A stretch of DNA of 64,000 nt. Source: Lactococcus sp. dk101. GTDB lineage: Bacteria > Bacillota > Bacilli > Lactobacillales > Streptococcaceae. Position 1 is the first letter of the stretch, and each line of letters starts with the position of its first letter. The translations under genes were made by a program, and so were the position numbers. Below are positions 39,072 through 49,211 of the stretch, piece by piece. The DNA is taken from NCBI RefSeq assembly GCF_009601055.1, contig NZ_WITI01000004.1, forward strand, positions 1 through 64,000. The letters are read 5' to 3'. Below the pieces are notes generated by a model. It was given only the letters and a program-made list of their open reading frames with translations. It was not told where the DNA came from and made no database searches.

Positions 39072-39146
39072 CAATTTTATCGTATTCCAAAGAATTCAGA
39101 ATACTTAGTACAATATCGAAAATAATAATATAAAGAGGAAAATATC

Positions 39147-40817
39147 ATGAAAAATTGGAAAAAAGTCAGCTTAGGAACCGCAACTTTAGCATCAGCAGCC
39201 TTACTTGCAGCATGTAGCTCAACATCTGCAACATCAAAAGTCCCATCACTCGCAATTCCCACAGACATCTCAACACTCGACTCAACGCTCAACACAGATA
39301 CTTATTCAAATCTTTTCATCGGTAACACTGAAGAAGGCGCAACCCGTGTTGCTGCAAACGGTGACGCTGCAAATGCTTTGGCAACTTCTGTTACTGAATC
39401 AGCTGATGGCTTAACGTGGACAATCAAACTTCGCTCAGGCTTGAAATGGTCAAACGGCGACGCATTGACAGCCAAAGACTTTGTTTATGCATGGCAACGA
39501 GCGGTCAATCCTACTACTGGGTCACAATACGCTTACTTACTTGGCAACATCAAAAATGCAAACAAAATCATGGCTCTGAAGACTGCCACGCAAGCTGACC
39601 TTGACACACTTGGTGTCAAAGCTGACAGCGACACTCAGTTGACCGTTACGTTGACTCAACCAACACCTTACTTCAAATTCTTACTGGCTGAATCTGTTTA
39701 TTATCCATTGGATCAAAAATTTGTCACTCAACAAGGAAAAAATTATGGTACTTCATCTACCAAAACCGTTTATGACGGGCCATTCGTCTTTAAAGGTTCT
39801 GGTTGGACAGGAACAAACGAAAGTTTCGTCCTTGTAAAAAATCCTAACTACTATGACAAAGCCAATGTAAAATCAAACGAAATTGACTTGCAAGTCGTTA
39901 AAAATCCAAATACTGCCGTTCAACTTTTCAAACAAGGCAAGCTCAGCCAAGTAGCACTGGGAACTGCTGAACTTTACAATGCCAACAAGACTTACACCAA
40001 AAATGCACAACTTGTTGAACTTAAAGAATCTACAACAGACTATCTCGAATACAACCAATCTGGCAAAGGCACTACAAGTACTACTGCTGCCAAAGCTTTG
40101 CAAAACAAAGACATTCGTGAAGCTTTGAACCTTGCTACTGACCGCGCTTCTATCGCGAGTCAAACTACTGCAGACTCTAAACCTGCGACTGGTTTCACCC
40201 CAGCAGGCATGGCAAAAACACAAACTGGCGAAGACTTTTCCAAATATGTCGCACAACCTTATGCCTATGACCTAGCAAAAGCCAAAGCACTTTGGGAAAA
40301 GGGCTTGAAAGAAATCGGCGTTACAGCAGTCAATCTCTCTTATGAAACAGATGCAGATGCTCCTACTGCAAAAGCACAAGCAGACTTCCTCCAAACAGCC
40401 TATGCCAAAGCCCTACCTGGTTTAACCATCACTGAAAAAATCGTCCCATTCCAACAACGTTTGAAAGACGCCGCCAATCATCAATTTGACATCGTTAACT
40501 CCCTTTGGGGTGGCGACTACGCTGAACCATCAACCTTCCTCCAACTCTTTGCTGCCGGTTCTGGTTACAATGACGGTGGCTTCACAAATGCTGCCTATCA
40601 AGCCGCTTGGACAAAAGCTTCAACCCTACCTGATGTCAGCAATGACGCTGCTCGTAATGCCGACTATAAAGCGGCTGAACAAGCGCTTTATGACCAAGCA
40701 AACATCAATCCAATCTTCTTCCGTACGACACCTGCCCTCCGTAGCACTTCGCTTGAAGGATTGAACTTCCACGGAACAGGGCTTGAATACGACTTGAAGA
40801 CTGTTTACGTCAAGTAA
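39147..40817 (+). CDS. oligopeptide-binding lipoprotein (OppA-like), copy 1
   Basis: The 556-residue solute-binding protein of the SBP family 5 has a lipoprotein signal (lipobox LAAC, Cys23). Family segments include ESADGLTWTIKLRSGLKWSNGDALTAKDFVYAWQRAVNP, then YYDKANVKSNEI and FQQRLKDAANHQFDIVNSLWGGDYAEPSTFL. It binds peptides outside the cell for an ABC importer. No permease or ATPase gene is adjacent, so it must share a transporter elsewhere or act as a sensor. It has its own promoter and terminator. Confidence 0.92.
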   Translation: MKNWKKVSLGTATLASAALLAACSSTSATSKVPSLAIPTDISTLDSTLNTDTYSNLFIGNTEEGATRVAANGDAANALATSVTESADGLTWTIKLRSGLKWSNGDALTAKDFVYAWQRAVNPTTGSQYAYLLGNIKNANKIMALKTATQADLDTLGVKADSDTQLTVTLTQPTPYFKFLLAESVYYPLDQKFVTQQGKNYGTSSTKTVYDGPFVFKGSGWTGTNESFVLVKNPNYYDKANVKSNEIDLQVVKNPNTAVQLFKQGKLSQVALGTAELYNANKTYTKNAQLVELKESTTDYLEYNQSGKGTTSTTAAKALQNKDIREALNLATDRASIASQTTADSKPATGFTPAGMAKTQTGEDFSKYVAQPYAYDLAKAKALWEKGLKEIGVTAVNLSYETDADAPTAKAQADFLQTAYAKALPGLTITEKIVPFQQRLKDAANHQFDIVNSLWGGDYAEPSTFLQLFAAGSGYNDGGFTNAAYQAAWTKASTLPDVSNDAARNADYKAAEQALYDQANINPIFFRTTPALRSTSLEGLNFHGTGLEYDLKTVYVK

Positions 40818-40873
40818 ACGACATTTAAAACTCATCTAAGTTCCAATAAATTTTTACCCAAACTACGTTAAAG

Positions 40874-40907
40874 GACAACTTGTATCCCCTCATACAAGTT
40901 GTTTTTT
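40874..40907 (+). terminator. terminator between the two lipoprotein genes
   Basis: Perfect ACAACTTGTAT/ATACAAGTTGT stem followed by T7. Confidence 0.9.
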
Positions 40908-40938
40908 TGATAATTTCTAAAAAAGGATAATATTATTC

Positions 40939-40967
40939 TTTACATTCTAAACTGAATGAACTATAAT
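40939..40967 (+). promoter_or_regulatory. promoter of the second peptide-binding lipoprotein gene
   Basis: TTTACA (40939-40944), 17 bp, TATAAT (40962-40967), with the same hexamers as the first copy's promoter. Confidence 0.8.
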
Positions 40968-41037
40968 AACACTAATCGTATTTTATAAATTACGGTAAAT
41001 AATTAAGATAGTTTTGCTATCGAAAGAGGAAATTTTC

Positions 41038-42708
41038 ATGAAAACTTGGAAAAAAATTGGTTTAGGAACAGTCGTTTTAACTTCTGCAACCCTTTTGGCT
41101 GCTTGTGGTTCTTCAACTGCAACATCAAAAGTACCACAACTTAGTATTCCAACAGACATCGCAACGCTCGATTCAACACTTGAAACAGATACTTATTCAA
41201 ACATCTTTGTCGGAAATACCGAAGAAGGTGCCACTCGTGTTGGTACAGACGGCCTTGCTGCAAATGCTTTGGCAACATCTATCACTGAATCTGCTGATGG
41301 TTTGACTTGGACAATCAAACTTCGCTCAGGTTTGAAATGGTCAAACGGAGACGCATTGACTGCCAAAGACTTTGTTTACGCTTGGCAACGTGCGGTCAAT
41401 CCTGCCACAGGATCACAATACGCTTATTTGATGGGTAGCCTCAAAAATGCCAACAAAATCATGGCTCTGAAATCTGCTACTCAAGCTGACCTTGACACAC
41501 TTGGTGTCAAAGCTGACAGCGATACGCAGTTGACTGTTACATTGGCTCAACCAACACCTTACTTCAAGTTCTTGCTGGCGGAATCTGTTTACTTCCCATT
41601 AAATCAAAAATTTGTCACTCAACAAGGCAAAAACTACGGAACATCATCTGCTAAAACACTTTACGATGGCCCATACATTTACAAAGGTAACGGTTGGACA
41701 GGAACAAACGAAAGTTTTGCACTTATCAAAAACCCTAACTACTATGACAAAGCCAATGTTAAATCAAACGAAATCGACATTCAAGTCATCAAAACACAGA
41801 CAACAGCCGTTCAACTTTACAAACAAGGTAAACTTGATTTAGTAACGCTCGGCACACCTGACTTGTACAATGCCAATAAGGCTTACACTAAAAATACAAA
41901 ATTGGTCAGCTTAAAAGAAGCCACAACCAACTTCATCGAATTTAACCAAACAGGTAAAGGCACTACAAGCACAACTGCTGCCAAAGCTTTGCAAAACAAA
42001 GACATTCGTGAAGCCATCAATCTGGCAACTGACCGCTCATCAATCACCTCTCAAACAACCTCTGATTCTACTGTAGCAACTGGTTTCGTCCCTGCTGGTA
42101 TGGCAAAAACACAAACTGGTGAAGATTTTGCAAAATACGCTGCACAACCTTATACTTACGATACTTCTAAAGCAAAAACACTTTGGGAAAAAGGCTTGAA
42201 AGAAATCGGAGCAAGTTCTGTTAACCTTTCTTATGAAACAGACTCAGACTCAGTTGGAGCTAAAGAACAAGCTGATTTCTTACAGACTTCTCTTGCTAAA
42301 ACACTTCCTGGCTTGACCATCACCGAAAAAATCGTTCCTTTCCAACAACGTTTGAAAGACTCTGCAAATCATCAATTTGACTTGGTTGATACCCTTTGGG
42401 GTGGCGACTACGCTGAACCTTCAACCTTCCTCAACCTCTTCCTTCCTGGTTCAGGACAAAATGACGGTGGTTTTAGCAATGCAGAATATAACACTGCTTA
42501 TACAAAAGCATCAACGCTTCCTGATGTCAGCAATGACGCTGCTCGTAATGCCGACTATAAAGCGGCTGAACAAGCCCTTTATGACCAATCAAGCATCGAC
42601 CCTATCTTCTTCCGTACAACACCAGCCCTCCAAAGTACCTCTCTCGAAGGCCTTGCCTTCCACGGTACTGGACTTGAGTATGACTTCAAGACATTGTATA
42701 TCAAATAA
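41038..42708 (+). CDS. oligopeptide-binding lipoprotein (OppA-like), copy 2
   Basis: The 556-residue paralog of the preceding gene has the same length and lipobox (LAAC, Cys23), and I judge it close to 80 percent identical. Long stretches are almost identical in DNA, for example around 41460-41530 and the last 200 bp. Differences cluster in the middle, where the peptide pocket should lie. Start 41038 is chosen for AGAGGAAA upstream; an earlier in-frame ATG lacks a site. It is a separate transcription unit from copy 1. Confidence 0.92.
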   Translation: MKTWKKIGLGTVVLTSATLLAACGSSTATSKVPQLSIPTDIATLDSTLETDTYSNIFVGNTEEGATRVGTDGLAANALATSITESADGLTWTIKLRSGLKWSNGDALTAKDFVYAWQRAVNPATGSQYAYLMGSLKNANKIMALKSATQADLDTLGVKADSDTQLTVTLAQPTPYFKFLLAESVYFPLNQKFVTQQGKNYGTSSAKTLYDGPYIYKGNGWTGTNESFALIKNPNYYDKANVKSNEIDIQVIKTQTTAVQLYKQGKLDLVTLGTPDLYNANKAYTKNTKLVSLKEATTNFIEFNQTGKGTTSTTAAKALQNKDIREAINLATDRSSITSQTTSDSTVATGFVPAGMAKTQTGEDFAKYAAQPYTYDTSKAKTLWEKGLKEIGASSVNLSYETDSDSVGAKEQADFLQTSLAKTLPGLTITEKIVPFQQRLKDSANHQFDLVDTLWGGDYAEPSTFLNLFLPGSGQNDGGFSNAEYNTAYTKASTLPDVSNDAARNADYKAAEQALYDQSSIDPIFFRTTPALQSTSLEGLAFHGTGLEYDFKTLYIK

Positions 42709-42746
42709 CAAACAAAAAAGATTGACCAGCAGTTCAATCTTTTTTG
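42709..42746. terminator. bidirectional terminator, lipoprotein gene / cvfB
   Basis: Stem AAAAAAGATTGA/TTCAATCTTTTTT between convergent genes. Confidence 0.85.
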
Positions 42747-42748
42747 TT

Positions 42749-43603
42749 TTATACTAATTCTGTTCCAGCAGGGCTTTGTTTGATTTTTCCTTGTTTCATC
42801 AAACCACCAAGCGCTTTTTTAAACTGTCCTTTTGAAATACCGAAAGTCGCTTTGATTTCATCAGGATTTGATTTGTCATTGAAAGCCATCTTGCCTCCCA
42901 TTGATTCAAGATAGGCGAGAATCATTTGGCTATCTGCGTCCAACATTTCGTATGCACGTGGCTTAGCTGACAAATTGAGTGAACGGTCTTCCTTACGGAA
43001 GCCAATCACGCGCACTTGCATTTCTTGACCAATACGAGGAAGGGTAAAGCGTTCATTTGGATGAATGAAACCAAGCATGTTGTTATCTGGAAGATAAACG
43101 AATGTGCCAGACTCTTTATTTCGATAAACGATAGCGCGCAGATTTTGGTTGTTCATATTGTCATAAGCGACATTAGCCAACTGCCAAAAATCTTCATGCC
43201 ATGCAAGATGTCCCCAAATGCGCCCTTTTCTATCGACAACCAATTTAACATAAAGTTGGTCACCTTTTTTAGGCCAGGTTTCTTTTTCAAGTGGCAAATC
43301 ATCGAGTGAAACGACGATGTCTTTACCAGGAAGTCCTGTGTCCAAAAAGACACCTAAGTCTTTTCTGACATCAGTGACAACGCCCCAGCCAAATGTTTCT
43401 TGTGTTGCTGTTTGCGGGATAGTCGTGAAACGAACATGTTCAGCTTTATCCACATAAGTAAAGCCTGTTACAAGGTCGCCCGTTGCGTGTTCTCCCTCTT
43501 CTTTTGCCAAACGAAAGATCGTATCTCCCTTTTGTAAAAAGTAAAATTGTTCTCCTTCCTCCACAATCAAAGCAGAGATAGTTTGTGCAATATAATTTTC
43601 CAT
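42749..43603 (-). CDS. cvfB: CvfB/YitL-type S1 RNA-binding protein
   Basis: The 284-residue protein is built of three S1-like OB folds and a C-terminal winged helix (NPDEIKATFGISKGQFKKALGGLMKQGKI). Segments include GWGVVTDVRKDLGVFLDTGLPGKDIVV and IVYRNKESGTFVYLPDNNMLGFIHPNE. In staphylococci CvfB influences virulence gene expression through RNA. In streptococci it follows frr, as here. The start follows AGAGGAATCA. Confidence 0.88.
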   Translation of the reverse strand: MENYIAQTISALIVEEGEQFYFLQKGDTIFRLAKEEGEHATGDLVTGFTYVDKAEHVRFTTIPQTATQETFGWGVVTDVRKDLGVFLDTGLPGKDIVVSLDDLPLEKETWPKKGDQLYVKLVVDRKGRIWGHLAWHEDFWQLANVAYDNMNNQNLRAIVYRNKESGTFVYLPDNNMLGFIHPNERFTLPRIGQEMQVRVIGFRKEDRSLNLSAKPRAYEMLDADSQMILAYLESMGGKMAFNDKSNPDEIKATFGISKGQFKKALGGLMKQGKIKQSPAGTELV

Positions 43604-43645
43604 TGATTCCTCTTTGTCATCGTTTAAGATGACGAATTATTCTTA

Positions 43646-43670
43646 AAAACGGCCCAAAGAGCCGTTTTTT
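43646..43670 (-). terminator. frr terminator
   Basis: Stem AAAACGGCTC/GGGCCGTTTT with flanking A and T runs, between frr and cvfB. Confidence 0.8.
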
Positions 43671-43710
43671 AGTCGAGTCCATTCTGATATGAAACAGAAC
43701 AGACATTGAA

Positions 43711-44268
43711 TTAGATGTCCAAAAGTTCTTTTTCTTTTACTGATGCGAGACGGTCAGCCTCTTTGATTGCGTCATCAGTCACTTTTTGTACATCTTTTTC
43801 AAGTGATTTACGGTCATCTTCAGTAATTTCTTTTGCTTTTTCTTGTTTCTTAACGGCGTCCATTGCATCGCGGCGAACGTTGCGGATTGCAATTTTCCCT
43901 GCTTCAATGTATTTGCCCATTTCTTTAACCAATTCTTTACGGCGTTCTTCAGTCAACATTGGAATAACCAAACGAATAACAGAGCCGTCATTCGCAGGTG
44001 TAATTCCCAAATCGCTTTCGTACAAAGCTTTTTCGATGTCTTTCAAGATTGTCTTGTCAAATGGTGTAACCATCAAGACACGTGCTTCAGGAACAGTAAC
44101 TGATGCTAATTGATTAAGTGGTGTTGGTGCGCCGTAGTAAACGACTTGAATACGGTCAAGCAAGCTTGCATTGGCACGTCCTGCACGAATGTGTGCCAAT
44201 TCGCGTTGCAAACTAGCGAGGGATTGATTCATTTTTTCTTTTGCGTTATCGATAATTTCGTTAGCCAT
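43711..44268 (-). CDS. frr: ribosome recycling factor
   Basis: The 185-residue factor splits post-termination ribosomes with EF-G. It is full length, with [34 protein letters not shown] and the C-terminal helix pair ending VKEKELLDI. It is second after pyrH. A TGTCAGTGCTGACA palindrome (44279-44292) lies directly before the AGAAAG ribosome site and could fold close to it. Confidence 0.97.
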   Translation of the reverse strand: MANEIIDNAKEKMNQSLASLQRELAHIRAGRANASLLDRIQVVYYGAPTPLNQLASVTVPEARVLMVTPFDKTILKDIEKALYESDLGITPANDGSVIRLVIPMLTEERRKELVKEMGKYIEAGKIAIRNVRRDAMDAVKKQEKAKEITEDDRKSLEKDVQKVTDDAIKEADRLASVKEKELLDI

Positions 44269-44278
44269 TTTTTCTTTC

Positions 44279-44292
44279 TGTCAGTGCTGACA
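44279..44292. repeat. TGTCAGNNCTGACA palindrome (TG centre)
   Basis: It lies eleven bases before the frr start codon. Confidence 0.9.
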
Positions 44293-44349
44293 ATCAGCCA
44301 AGTGGGTGCTGACAGACTCCTTTATTCTATTTTTTTCGTTTATTAGATA

Positions 44350-45066
44350 TTATTCAACTGTTGTTCCGATGTTTTCACCGAGAACAACGCGTTTGATATT
44401 TCCCATTTCGTTCATGTTGAAGACAACAAGTGGGATATGGTTATCCATTGACATGGTTGATGCCGTTGTATCCATGACATGAAGGCCTTTTGTGATGACG
44501 TCCATGTGGGTCAAGTTTTCAAACTTAACAGCATTCGTGTCAAGTTTTGGATCGGCATTGTAAACACCGTCAACGCCATTTTTAGCCATCAAGATGACAT
44601 CAGCATTGATTTCTGCGGCACGTAAAGCAGAAGTTGTATCTGTTGAGAAATAAGGTGAACCCGTTCCACCAGCAAAGATAACAATTCTTCCTTTTTCAAG
44701 GTGACGTTCAGCACGACGACGGATATAAGGTTCAGCAACTGCAGGCATTGAGATTGCGGTCATTACACGTGTATCTACACCGAGATTTTCAAGTGCTGAT
44801 TGGACAAACAAACCATTTTGAATGGTTGCAAGCATTCCCATGTAATCGGCTTGGGCGCGTTCCATTCCAGCTTTTTCACCAGTAATGCCACGCCAGATGT
44901 TTCCACCACCACAAACGATTGCAATTTCAGCTCCTAAAGCGTGGACTTCCTTGATTTCTTTAGCTACTTCTTTTGCTGTTTCAGGATCAAAGCCGAAGCC
45001 TTTTTCACCAGAAAGTGCTTCACCAGATAGTTTCAAAAGTACACGTTTATATTTAATTTCAGCCAT
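44350..45066 (-). CDS. pyrH: UMP kinase
   Basis: The 238-residue hexameric kinase converts UMP to UDP. It has [21 protein letters not shown], the glycine-rich CGGGNIWRG, the UMP site [20 protein letters not shown] and [11 protein letters not shown]. Start 45066 is chosen for GGAGGAATC upstream; the longer frame has no site. It forms the pyrH-frr pair. Confidence 0.97.
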   Translation of the reverse strand: MAEIKYKRVLLKLSGEALSGEKGFGFDPETAKEVAKEIKEVHALGAEIAIVCGGGNIWRGITGEKAGMERAQADYMGMLATIQNGLFVQSALENLGVDTRVMTAISMPAVAEPYIRRRAERHLEKGRIVIFAGGTGSPYFSTDTTSALRAAEINADVILMAKNGVDGVYNADPKLDTNAVKFENLTHMDVITKGLHVMDTTASTMSMDNHIPLVVFNMNEMGNIKRVVLGENIGTTVE

Positions 45067-45205
45067 GATTCCTCCAGAAGATTGAAATCGTTCGTTTCTT
45101 GAACTCATTCGTTTTTATTCAATTAAACATGGAAAAACGAGTGTGTCAGCTGTGACGACACTCTATTTTCCCCATTTTCTCTATTTTACCATAATTTAGC
45201 CATGA

Positions 45206-45232
45206 AAAAAAGGCAGAATATCGCCTTTTTCA
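45206..45232 (-). terminator. terminator after the 73-residue membrane protein gene
   Basis: AAAAAGGCGAT/CTGCCTTTTT hairpin followed by Ts. Confidence 0.75.
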
Positions 45233-45235
45233 TTT

Positions 45236-45457
45236 TTACTTTTGAATGATTGTTAGGACAAGACCTACAAGCAGCAGGCCACCAAACAAAATAAGCACTA
45301 CTCCCAAAAGGATAATCAAGAGTCGAATAAAACTCACGGGCATTTTGGAATCTGCAAAATTTGTTTCCAAGAGTTTTTTCTTTACGATAAGTATTATCCC
45401 ACCTGCAATAAATCCCAAAGCACACAAGGCCACAATCATTATCGAGCCTGCCGACAT
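45236..45457 (-). CDS. small two-helix membrane protein, unknown
   Basis: The 73-residue protein has two hydrophobic segments (SIMIVALCALGFIAGGIILIV and IRLLIILLGVVLILFGGLLLV) joined by a short charged loop. Start 45457 is marked by a strong AGGAGG; the longer frame has none. No family is recognised. It stands between ackA2 and pyrH on the same strand. Confidence 0.75.
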   Translation of the reverse strand: MSAGSIMIVALCALGFIAGGIILIVKKKLLETNFADSKMPVSFIRLLIILLGVVLILFGGLLLVGLVLTIIQK

Positions 45458-45544
45458 TTTAATCCTCCTCATCAATAAGCAACTATCCATATGCGCCTAA
45501 CACAAAACGAGCTTGTTTTGAGTTAGTGCAATAAAAAACAAATC

Positions 45545-46732
45545 TTATTTAAACTTTTCAACATCACGGGCGATAACCAATTCTTCATCTGTTGGAATCA
45601 CCAATACTTTAACTTTTGAATCTGCTGTCGAAATTTCGCCAACAACGCCACGATAATTGCGTTCCGGATTGATTTCCATGCCAAACCAAGACAAGCCATT
45701 AACAACGTCCTCGCGTACTTTGCGATCATTTTCCCCAATTCCTGCCGTAAAGACCAGAGCATCCGCTCCATTCAAAACTCCGAAATATTGAGAAATGTAT
45801 TTTTTCAATCGATCAACGAACATTTCATAAGCCAAAATTGAATTCGCATCTCCAGCATCACGGGATTTTTCCAAATCACGCATGTCACTTGATAACTCTG
45901 AAACACCACGAATACCCGATTGATTGTTAAACATATCAATCACTTCTTGTGCTGAGTTCAAATCTGGGTCATTTTCCAACAAAAATGGAATCACTGACGG
46001 ATCCATTTCGCCTGAACGTGTTCCCATCATCACGCCCCCAAGCGGTGTGAAGCCCATCGATGTATCAACAGATTTGCCTCCGTCAACAGCTGTGATTGAG
46101 GCACCATTTCCGATATGAGCTGTAATGATTTTCAAGTCTTCTAGTGGTTTATCAAAATATTTCGCTGCTTCTCTTGAAACATACATGTGTGATGTCCCAT
46201 GAGCGCCGTATTTACGCACAGAGTAGTTGCGATAGTATTTGTTTGGAATTGGATAGCGATAAGCCTTCTCTGGCATGCTTGTATGAAAGGCTGTATCAAA
46301 TACTGCAACAGCAATCGCATCTGGCAAAAGTTTCATAAAGGCTTCAATCCCTGCTGCATTAGCAGGATTGTGCAAAGGCGCCAAGTTAGAAATGGATTTG
46401 ATTTGCTCCAAAACATTCTTGTCAATCAAAACAGAGTCTTTAAATAATTCGCCACCAGCAACAACACGGTGTCCAATCCCCGTAATCTCACGAAATTCTG
46501 AAATAAGATGGAAATGAATTAACTCGTCCATCAACAAAAGTACAGCTTGACGATGATCTACAATCTCAATTTCTCTCTTATGATCTTCACCATTGAATTT
46601 GACAGTGGACATTGATTGAGCAAGGCCAATCCGTTCAAAAATCCCTTTTGCGATGACCTTTTCTTCGGGCATTGCATAAAGTTGCCATTTTAATGACGAT
46701 GAGCCTGCATTGACAGCAAGTGTTTTTTCCAT
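45545..46732 (-). CDS. ackA2: acetate kinase, copy 2
   Basis: The 395-residue kinase makes acetate and ATP from acetyl phosphate, the energy-yielding end of mixed-acid fermentation. Signature blocks are [15 protein letters not shown] at the start, [48 protein letters not shown] and [13 protein letters not shown]. It lies just downstream of a second full-length copy. Neither shows inactivating changes. Confidence 0.95.
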   Translation of the reverse strand: MEKTLAVNAGSSSLKWQLYAMPEEKVIAKGIFERIGLAQSMSTVKFNGEDHKREIEIVDHRQAVLLLMDELIHFHLISEFREITGIGHRVVAGGELFKDSVLIDKNVLEQIKSISNLAPLHNPANAAGIEAFMKLLPDAIAVAVFDTAFHTSMPEKAYRYPIPNKYYRNYSVRKYGAHGTSHMYVSREAAKYFDKPLEDLKIITAHIGNGASITAVDGGKSVDTSMGFTPLGGVMMGTRSGEMDPSVIPFLLENDPDLNSAQEVIDMFNNQSGIRGVSELSSDMRDLEKSRDAGDANSILAYEMFVDRLKKYISQYFGVLNGADALVFTAGIGENDRKVREDVVNGLSWFGMEINPERNYRGVVGEISTADSKVKVLVIPTDEELVIARDVEKFK

Positions 46733-46814
46733 GTCTTTCTCCTTCTTGTATCCGCTTTATTTTTCAAGTATAACATATTATAGCGAATTTCTGCAGGATA
46801 AATATTTTGCATCA

Positions 46815-46838
46815 AAAAAACAGCCGAAGCTGTTTTAT
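46815..46838 (-). terminator. ackA1 terminator
   Basis: AAAACAGCTTCGGCTGTTTT hairpin followed by T3 separates the two acetate kinase genes. Confidence 0.85.
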
Positions 46839-46845
46839 TTAATTC

Positions 46846-48036
46846 TTATTTTTTCAAAGCTTCAACATCACGAGCGATGACAAGTTCTTCGTCAGTTGGG
46901 ATAACAAATACTTTGACGCGTGAATTTTCTTTAGAAATTTCCACAGTGCCGTAAGTACTATTCTTTTCTTTATCAAGATCAATACCAAACCAAGACAAAC
47001 CTTCAAGTACACCTTCACGCATGTATTCAGCATTTTCACCGATACCAGCAGTAAAGACGATTGCGTCAGCACCGTTCAATACAGCAAGGTATTGACCGAT
47101 GTATTTTTGAATGCGATCGCAGTACATGTCAAAGGCCAACATGGCTTTTGGATTTCCTTCTTTACGTGCATCACGAATGTCACGCATGTCTGAAGAAAGT
47201 TCAGAAATTCCTGTAAGTCCTGATTGTTTGTTCATCATGTCCACAACATCTTGCGCTGTTTTAAGTGCAGGGTCGTGTGCCATCAAATAAGGGAAAACAG
47301 ATGGGTCAAGATCACCAGAACGTGTTCCCATCATAATACCGCCAAGTGGCGTGAAGCCCATTGAAGTATCAACAGATTTTCCACCTTTTACAGCAGTGAT
47401 TGATGCACCATTACCGATGTGGCAAGTGATAATTTTAGTTTCTTCGATTGGTTTACCAAGTAATTTAGCAGCTTCTTGTGCCACATACATGTGTGATGTT
47501 CCATGAGCACCATATTTACGAACTTGGAATTCATCATAATATTTATTTGGCAATGGATAACGGAAAGCTTTTTCAGGCATTGTTGTGTGGAATGCTGTAT
47601 CAAAAACGACAACTGATGTAGCATCTGGCAACAATTTCATAAAGGCTTCAATCCCTTGTGCATTTGCAGGATTATGCAAAGGAGCAAGGCTTGATAAATC
47701 TTTAACCTGTTGCAAAACTTCTGGTGTAACCAAAGTAGATTTTTTGAATAATTCACCACCAGCAACCACACGGTGACCAACACCAGTGATTTCTGTCAGG
47801 TCTGACAAAATGTTCAAACGTTTGAAGTCAGCAAGTAAGTGTTCAACCGCTTCAACGTGATTATGAACGTCATAAATCTTTTCTTCTTTTTCACCGTTAA
47901 ATTTTACAGTAACGATTGAGTCTTTCAAACCAATCCGTTCAAACATACCTTTAGCGATGACTTTTTCTTCTGGCATTTCGTAAAGTTGCCATTTCAATGA
48001 TGATGAACCAGCATTGACTGAGAGTGTTTTAGACAT
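46846..48036 (-). CDS. ackA1: acetate kinase, copy 1
   Basis: The 396-residue acetate kinase has all family signatures ([69 protein letters not shown]). It is roughly two-thirds identical to copy 2. The start is taken at the second ATG because AAGGA then lies at normal distance. A TGTCAGGTCTGACA copy (47794-47807) encodes LSDLTE, in a loop where copy 2 has unrelated residues (ISEFRE). Confidence 0.95.
   Translation of the reverse strand: MSKTLSVNAGSSSLKWQLYEMPEEKVIAKGMFERIGLKDSIVTVKFNGEKEEKIYDVHNHVEAVEHLLADFKRLNILSDLTEITGVGHRVVAGGELFKKSTLVTPEVLQQVKDLSSLAPLHNPANAQGIEAFMKLLPDATSVVVFDTAFHTTMPEKAFRYPLPNKYYDEFQVRKYGAHGTSHMYVAQEAAKLLGKPIEETKIITCHIGNGASITAVKGGKSVDTSMGFTPLGGIMMGTRSGDLDPSVFPYLMAHDPALKTAQDVVDMMNKQSGLTGISELSSDMRDIRDARKEGNPKAMLAFDMYCDRIQKYIGQYLAVLNGADAIVFTAGIGENAEYMREGVLEGLSWFGIDLDKEKNSTYGTVEISKENSRVKVFVIPTDEELVIARDVEALKK
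47794..47807. repeat. TGTCAGNNCTGACA palindrome (GT centre)
   Basis: It is inside ackA1 and absent from the paralog ackA2. Confidence 0.9.
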
Positions 48037-48136
48037 TTTCATTTCCTTCTATATTACAATTATATCTTCTAATTATACCATAAATTCACAATGAGAGCGG
48101 TTTTAAACCGCTAAAATTCACAAAATTCTAAGTTCT

Positions 48137-49105
48137 TCACCCCTTAAAATGTGCCTTGAATGCCACCATAAAATCTTGAATGTGTTGGCGGTCATTTAGC
48201 TGTTCAAGCGGATAAACAAAAGTTGGTTTTCCTGCCGTCTTTTTCAAAATGTAAATGGCCTTTGCATCGTGTTTGAACAGACTTTCTGGAAGCGTAATGA
48301 CAGCCGCAAGATGCGCCGTTTTACCCAACCAGTTTTTCAAGTTGCCCGATTGGCTGCTAGTCAACAAGTCAGCAGGTGCCAAAAAGATACTGAAACCTGA
48401 TTCTTTCAGGTATTTCATTGATTCTTCAATCATCAGATGATGTGCAAAACTATGGCCTTCTTTTTGAGCAAGTTCAAAGTTTTGAGCCAACTGATCATCT
48501 GGATAAAAACCAATTGGCAGGTCAGAGATGACAATGTCAACAGGTTCCATCAACTGACTTTGAACCGCATCTACTTGCATAAATGTCGCTTGTGTTCCTA
48601 TCACTTCTGACATTGAGGCTGACAAATCAAGCAATAAATCATCTACTTCAAAACCAACATAGTCCATATTTTTGGTGCTATTGACCAGTAAGTTTTCAGC
48701 CATGTTGCCTGTTCCTGAACCCATTTCTAAAATTCTGACCGAATTTTCAGGGTGCAAACATTCAATGATAAAGTGAAACAGAGATGTGATTGAATCTGGC
48801 GTAAAGGCATGATTGTGCTGTAATGGTGCTACTTGAGAGCCTTTAAGTAAGACAAACTGGAATAGTTTTTGCCATTCTTGTTTGGTCAAATTCAAGGCAC
48901 GCAACTGATCATTGTTTTCTGTCAGTGCTGACAAAAGAGAGGCTTCCTGTCCATCCAGATTAACGGCCGCCAATTCTGCCGATCCCAGAAAAGTTGCATT
49001 TTGTTCAACAAAAGCATCATAAAAATCCGTCTGCAAACTTGTTTCAATCAGCTCAATATTTGAGTTAATTAAAGTAAATCCTTTTTCAATTTTTTCCATG
49101 TTCAT
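48137..49105 (-). CDS. class I SAM-dependent methyltransferase (YtxK type)
   Basis: The 322-residue protein has the SAM motif I ILEMGSGTGNMAENLL, and IVISDLPIGFYPDD contains a DPPY-like motif of N6-adenine methyltransferases (here DLPIG). Members lie between the comG operon and ackA in lactococci and streptococci and are called YtxK. Substrate is unknown. The start follows AAGGAGAACTACAA. A TGTCAGTGCTGACA copy (48920-48933) encodes LSALTE. Confidence 0.85.
   Translation of the reverse strand: MNMEKIEKGFTLINSNIELIETSLQTDFYDAFVEQNATFLGSAELAAVNLDGQEASLLSALTENNDQLRALNLTKQEWQKLFQFVLLKGSQVAPLQHNHAFTPDSITSLFHFIIECLHPENSVRILEMGSGTGNMAENLLVNSTKNMDYVGFEVDDLLLDLSASMSEVIGTQATFMQVDAVQSQLMEPVDIVISDLPIGFYPDDQLAQNFELAQKEGHSFAHHLMIEESMKYLKESGFSIFLAPADLLTSSQSGNLKNWLGKTAHLAAVITLPESLFKHDAKAIYILKKTAGKPTFVYPLEQLNDRQHIQDFMVAFKAHFKG
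48920..48933. repeat. TGTCAGNNCTGACA palindrome (TG centre)
   Basis: It is inside the YtxK-type methyltransferase gene. Confidence 0.9.
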
Positions 49106-49159
49106 TTGTAGTTCTCCTTTTTTAATACTGTCAATCTGTTATCAGTAAAGGAAAAAAGC

Positions 49160-49173
49160 TGTCAGTTCTGACA
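49160..49173. repeat. TGTCAGNNCTGACA palindrome (TT centre)
   Basis: It is intergenic, between the DUF3165 gene and the methyltransferase gene. Confidence 0.9.
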
Positions 49174-49211
49174 TTCTCGCATGGCAAGAATAACCGACCG
49201 CTGACAGCCTC

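Noticed and set aside
40634-40648. TGTCAGCAATGACG in both peptide-binding lipoprotein genes
   Set aside because: It resembles the iterated palindrome but differs at several fixed positions and is explained by the shared ancestry of the paralogs.
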